Source: Rotaria socialis (lineage: Eukaryota; Rotifera; Eurotatoria; Philodinida; Philodinidae). From it: a stretch of 64,000 bases of DNA. The notes below the pieces were generated by a model. The model saw nothing but the letters and a program-made list of their open reading frames with translations. It searched no databases and was not told the DNA's origin. The translations under genes were made by a program, and so were the position numbers. Positions 59,285-64,000 of this stretch are shown in pieces. Within the stretch, counting starts at the first letter, position 1; each line of letters opens with the position of its first letter. The DNA is taken from the NCBI GenBank assembly GCA_905331475.1, contig CAJNYU010004323.1, positions 1 to 64,000 on the forward strand. Direction: 5' to 3'.

Positions 59285-60267
59285 GTTTGATAGCAATAAT
59301 AATGTATTGTGTAGCAATTATTTTGAAATAACAAACTAGTTAAATATGCTTGCCAAGTCAAACTGTAAACATTGACATTTTACTGGTGTTCACCTTGGAG
59401 AAGCCTCAACAACGACGAACGATTCACATTACAAGAGAATTATTCGACGGGAACGAGCGAACGCTTCTCTGATGTCGACACACGCTCGCAGAATATAAAT
59501 TTAAGAACGCGAAAAGATTATTTGGCAAATAAAAATGCTCATGTGCACACAATACACCAACTGATTTTACATAGCGACTAATTGAAAAAAAAAACATTGC
59601 AAAATGAGACACATTAACTCGGCGTTGCACATGTAAACAATGAAATTGCATGAGGCGTCTATCAGTTAAATGCATTAAACTATTGTTGAATGCTCAGGGA
59701 CGATTTTCTTTTCTTAATCAAAATTCTGAAACAAATAATTCATTTTCATGATATCAGTTTTTACATTAGTATTAATGCCATTCTTACGCTTAGCTTTTGA
59801 TTGTTCAACGATTTTAAATAAATCAAACCAATGCAGATATTCATCAATGAAACTGTTTTCTTCTTTTTTTCATTCGGTTTTTGTCATTAGATAAATAATT
59901 TATGAAGTTATCACTCTTTGCAATCTATTCTTTCCTTGATTATCGATTGGAGGAGTCGTATAGTACAATGGCATTACAGTTTATTTCCTTCCTTCATATC
60001 ATTTGCACCAAAAGCACACATTTATAGATATAACCAGAACGATGTTTACGATACAGTAGAAAGAACAGACAGTGAAAGACTAAACATCATGTAGGGATAG
60101 TTAATTCAACCAAGCAATGAGAGTCGATTATGGCTAATGAGGGACCCAACCGGAATGTCACAGTATGATTGCACCTATTTATAATCATGAGTACGTGTGT
60201 GCTAGAATTTATGTTTGGTAAAGTAGCTTCAAGGATAAGTAGCCTCCATAGTTTACGATGAGCGAGG
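59285..60267. other. Upstream region of the NACHT gene
   Basis: No supported gene; should hold the NACHT-gene promoter. Confidence 0.4.
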
Positions 60268-60278
60268 GGGGGGGGGGC

Positions 60279-60344
<66 letters not shown>

Positions 60345-60363
60345 CCCCCCCCCCCCCCCCCCC
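60266..60363. repeat. Poly-C tract
   Basis: A short run of G (60266-60277), CA, then C almost unbroken from 60280 to 60363 with one G at 60344. GAGCG and CGCTC flank it, recalling the poly-G MITE at 9216, but inverted ends and a target-site duplication are not convincing. Confidence 0.7.
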
Positions 60364-62382
60364 AATCCTGCCGCTCAAACTTTTTTCCGTTATACCTTTC
60401 TCCCTGGAAATTTTCTTTGCGACTTTGTAGACGATTTTAATTTATTTGTTGACTGAATAAAGCCTACCAAAAGCAGTCATCTAGTTTCTCCTTTATACCA
60501 ATTTATTTTCTCTTTTATATGGATCTATTTTCACTTTAGGTTCAAACCACTTTCGCTTTTATATTAATTTATATTCTCTTACATATCAATTTATTTTCTT
60601 TTTTAAGTTCGAACTATTTTTTACGTTAATCTATTTTCATTTAGATGATATTGTTCAAAACTTTTTCACGCATCCAGGAAGAGCAAAAGCTCGCAATATC
60701 GATATATACATTCAAAACAATTACGACGATAGCGATGATGAGTGATAGGCAAAGCATAAAATAATTTTTCCAAGAACATTAACTTTGAAATTAGAAGCTA
60801 TGAACGTAAAAAGTTACGACTAGAAAAAAAAATTTTTTCCCGTTAATCTCTTTTTTCACATATTTATTTACAAGAAAGCAGCAAAAAAAAATTTTCTTAA
60901 TTGAATAAGAAAGCCTTACAAATTCTAGCTAATAATATCTTTTTTACGAAAAAAAAATAATGCAAAACTGTTTCTCTCTCGTTTTGGGAGACTTTCTCTT
61001 TCAAATCTTCCACCCGCTAACCAAAAACAAACGAAAACTATGGTAGCCTCTAGTCTTGCGAGAGAAAATAAGAAATATGATAGATCTTTGTATAAATTGT
61101 TCTATTTTTTCTCGTCCAACAGATTCTCAATATACATAGTGATGTGTGGTCTATATAGTCATCGCTCTTTTTCCTTCCTCTTCATTAGTTTTGTCGTTTC
61201 TTCATTTGACAAGATGAAGAACATAGGCATAAACTCTCGTCCTTCAGAATCTTACCTTGTGAACACCATCAGAAGAACGCAAAAACGGAACTATACTATA
61301 GAGTAATTACTTATCGTCGTCGCATTTCTCTTATCTCAAACTGGTACAATTCTTGGATGCTTGTGTTTATCCGTTATATTCGTCTTTTTTTTTGGTAATC
61401 CTGCTGAGTGCCTTATAAAGAATGAGAGCGAATCTCTCTCTGAAAAATTGTGCTCGTATCTATAATATGCTTGTCGAAACTGTATGAAAGTTTAAATCGA
61501 CAATCTTCACTATAAATTAGAAAATATAATAACACAATCACGCAGTATTTTATCTCTTTCTGTTACTTTAGCTAATATTCCTAAAAGAAAACAGCTTTTC
61601 GCAATTAAATAGAATCATATATGGACTAATTAAAGTGCCTGTAATCGATTACAATATTGTCCCATCAATTATTTTTATTCTCCTACCATTCATCGATCAG
61701 TCGCTGACATAAAAGACGTATCTATCTACTTTTTTTTATTTACATCACTTTTCCATTATTAAAAATACTTGTTACACGACCCTGATAGTTTCGCTTTTAA
61801 CATGCTCTAGATTGCGACAATTACGTAGAGATTCATGCTTACCGTCTTAACGCTCCGTTAAATCTATTAAAAAAGCGCTGTCAATTCTATCATTGATTAC
61901 TACAATTTTTTACGCTCGATACTATTTATCAAAGAACAGTCAAAATAGTTTGATGATGGCATCCCTTGTTTTTGTGTACTCAAAAAAAAAGTGAGTACAC
62001 TATAGAATTGGTCAGTGTCCGTCCGTCCGTCTACACGATAACTCCTGAAAGGCTGAGTTATCGAAAAAATTGTCATTATTGACCAGACCATCCCTGAGGG
62101 GGGGGTACAGTGATTTTTTCAAAAAAAAAATTTTTTCTCAGTATTATTCACAACATATATATAAATCGACTCAGTTTTTTGCAGCAACACCTAACTATCG
62201 GATGCAAATCCGATGTTTCCGTATTTATTTTACAATACGAATGATGTCGTATATCAGTGCATAAGTTTTAGTTTTCGACGTAAATCACATTTTTATGATT
62301 AGATTTAGGTTAAGTTCTAATATTGATCAATTCGCCTTCTCTCTGTAGAAAATACTTTTTCCTTTTTCTAAATGTTGTAGCC
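60364..62382. other. Gene-poor AT-rich stretch
   Basis: No supported gene apart from the dispersed repeat at 61966-62185. Confidence 0.45.
61966..62185. repeat. Dispersed repeat with GTGTACTC hairpin, copy 2
   Basis: TTTTTGTGTACTC, an A-run and GTGAGTACACTA form the same hairpin as at 30497, followed by ATTGGTCAGTGTCCGTCCG, GAGTTATCGAAAAAATTGTC, GACCATCCCTGAGG and ATATAAATCGACTCAGTTTT. Shorter than copy 1 by about 70 bases in the middle. Confidence 0.75.
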
Positions 62383-62571
62383 ATGCCAAAGAATGTTTTC
62401 TTGCTGTTGCACTTCCTGTTTATTCATGCAGCCTTGGATACCTGCAGCAGTATTCATGAGTGCGTGAATTATTTGCGCATCGCTGCTTCATTTAATTGTA
62501 GAAACAACAGTGAAGTAGAAAAATCAATTTATGAAAGGTGGCATTTGTTTTTAATCAAAGTACAGTTTTAG
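62383..62571 (+). CDS. Possible small secreted protein (weak)
   Basis: 62 codons starting MPKNVFLLLHFLFIHAALDTC, which has the shape of a signal peptide, followed by a short part with three cysteines (CSSIHEC, FNCRN). No family recognised, and chance is a real possibility in AT-rich DNA. Confidence 0.2.
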   Translation: MPKNVFLLLHFLFIHAALDTCSSIHECVNYLRIAASFNCRNNSEVEKSIYERWHLFLIKVQF

Positions 62572-63050
62572 AGGTATTCTGTGATTTTGAATAAGCACAA
62601 AACAATAAAAATTAAGTTTCGTGTATTTGTCAAATGCTTCAGCTGAAGATTGCTGCTAAAATCGAAATTATTTTTCGCGATTGGATTTAGCCAAACTTCA
62701 GCTAAACGCTAACAAAATGTATCTATAACATTCAACATGACTATTTAAATTAGATAATATTTAATCCATTTTCAATATATATCTTTATCTTATGAATAAG
62801 ATATTTTCTTATAAGACCATTGCTATTTATCTCTCTCGTCATACAGCAATAAGCAGAAGATGCTTCAAGCATGATTCAAAAGTAGGAAGGTATCAAAACT
62901 CTCCTTTTTGACTCGTTGTAGACTTTTGCTTATCGTTTATTTTTTCCGAAGTTAATGATTGTGAGACCTGTTTGACTTTCCTGGACAAAATCTAGTCTAG
63001 TATTGACTATATTAACTGATTCATATTAAAAGTCTTATGGGTTTCAAATG

Positions 63051-63787
63051 GTTGGCCGTAGAAAGGCCGAAAGGAAAAATACCGAAAGAAAAACACCGAA
63101 AGAAAAATATCGAAAGGGAAAAATGTCGAATGGATAAATGTCGAAGAGAAAAATGTCGAAAAGGAAAAATGTCGAAAGAAAAATATCGAAAAGGAAAAAT
63201 GTCGAAAACAGAAAAGATAAAAAAAGCGACGTCTACTAAATGAAGGTTCTAATAGTTTGTTGTTCATTGTTGTTGATCTGATTATTCCATTGGTTTGACA
63301 ATGATAACCCTTGATACTATTGATAAGTAATATCTTATGAAAACTAGCTAAAATAGGCGTAAAATAGTATACAACGATTAAAATTTTATCATGATGACTA
63401 CAGCTTGCTCATTTTTATCTGGTGAGAATCATCCGCCAACTCCAGTTATTTCATTTATTCAGTCGTAAAAAGGAAAACCTTTCCTTGTATCAGATAAATA
63501 TATTTTCAAACTGAATACAACAGCAACAACTAGTAAATATTGGATATGTGTATTTTTCTTTATAACTCTTATTTATCTATGATCTATGCTATGATGCTAT
63601 TATGATTTCAAGAATAAAAACATCTTAGTGCAAATTTTCGATATTTTTCCCTTTCGATATTTTTTCTTTCGATATTTTTCCTTCGACATTTTTCTTTCGA
63701 CATTTTTCCTTTCGTCATTTTCGATATTTTTCCTTTCGATATTTTTCCCTTTCGACATTTTTCCTTTCGGTCTTTCTACGGCACACC
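63051..63787. mobile_element. Foldback element with GAAAAATGTCGAAAG arms
   Basis: 737 bp flanked by TTTCAAATG on both sides (63042-63050 and 63788-63796), a direct 8-9 bp duplication. The ends are inverted repeats: GTTGGCCGTAGAAAGGCCG at left against GGTGTGCCGTAGAAAGACCG for the right complement. Each arm is a tandem array of about 15-17 bp units (GAAAAATGTCGAAAG and variants), 63066-63215 at left and about 63636-63770 inverted at right. About 420 bp of unrelated core lies between. No transposase frame. Architecture matches foldback (FB-like) transposons. Confidence 0.85.
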
Positions 63788-64000
63788 TTTCAAATGATCA
63801 TCGATTCTTTGAAGCGAATTTTGTTCGTTAATCCATAACGATTTAGATTCAGCTACCAATATTTTAATTCATAGATAAATTTGCACGTGGAAGCCAGCCT
63901 AAAATGTGAAATACAATCATGTAATATGTTGCCGTGAGTGTAAGAAAAAGATTAATTGAATTTTCATAGGAAAATAGAACCGAACCTATTGCACAGAAGA

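Noticed and set aside
60087-60440. Glycine-rich and proline-rich frames on both strands
   Set aside because: Translation of the poly-C tract.
63007-63831. Lys/Arg-rich and Phe-rich frames
   Set aside because: Products of the tandem arms of the foldback element.

Overview
The window looks like nuclear DNA of a bdelloid rotifer (Adineta or Rotaria type). It is AT-rich, with very short introns of about 45-60 nt with GT-AG ends. Gene fragments are of kinds familiar from bdelloids: F-box, 7TM receptor, BAHD-type transferase and NACHT-WD40. Short tracts of the hexamer TGTGGG, the bdelloid telomere repeat, are also present. This assignment is inference from sequence reading; no search was run.

Layout. 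0.1-5.1 kb holds decayed genes: a Tc1/mariner transposase, a neurobeachin/LRBA-family remnant and an F-box-like pseudogene. 5.5-12.8 kb holds four intact genes: a BAHD-like acyltransferase (-), a YbaK/ProRS-editing-like protein (-), a six-exon membrane desaturase (+) and a ten-cysteine macin-type secreted peptide (+). An unrecognised 149-codon gene (-) lies at 13.6-14.0 kb. 15.4-18.3 kb is a nuclease-like/protein-kinase gene broken by a stop codon and two related MITEs. 20.6-23.1 kb has minus-strand remnants of an axonemal dynein heavy chain and of the same kinase family. 23.6-24.8 kb is a membrane RING/TRAF-zinc-finger protein. 27.1-30.5 kb is a second copy of the F-box pseudogene plus the 149-codon gene, split by a 1.27 kb transposon. 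31.2-32.3 kb is a complete seven-exon RPB5 (RNA polymerase subunit) gene. 35.4-37.9 kb is a PIF/Harbinger element (nuclease plus SANT/Myb-like partner). 38.7-42.3 kb is a 16-exon gene resembling the N-terminal part of RanBP2/Nup358. 43.5 kb has a 7TM receptor fragment. 47.6-49.3 kb is a two-exon gene whose C-terminal module resembles ADP-ribosyltransferase folds. 51.0-59.3 kb is a large DUF4062-NACHT-WD40 gene (-). The last 4 kb is gene-poor and ends in a foldback element.

Structure beyond genes. All three telomere-like tracts that I found sit at homology breakpoints or truncations: the end of the duplicated block at 14120, the end of the kinase-gene fragment at 23061 (where two tracts meet head to head) and a truncated receptor at 43766. 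The two duplicated blocks differ by about 8.3 kb, and that segment carries the four intact acyltransferase/YbaK/desaturase/macin genes. Two transposons have an unoccupied paralogous site inside this same window, which fixes their target-site duplications (8 bp and 2 bp). I see no operons or CRISPR arrays, and recognised no tRNA or rRNA.
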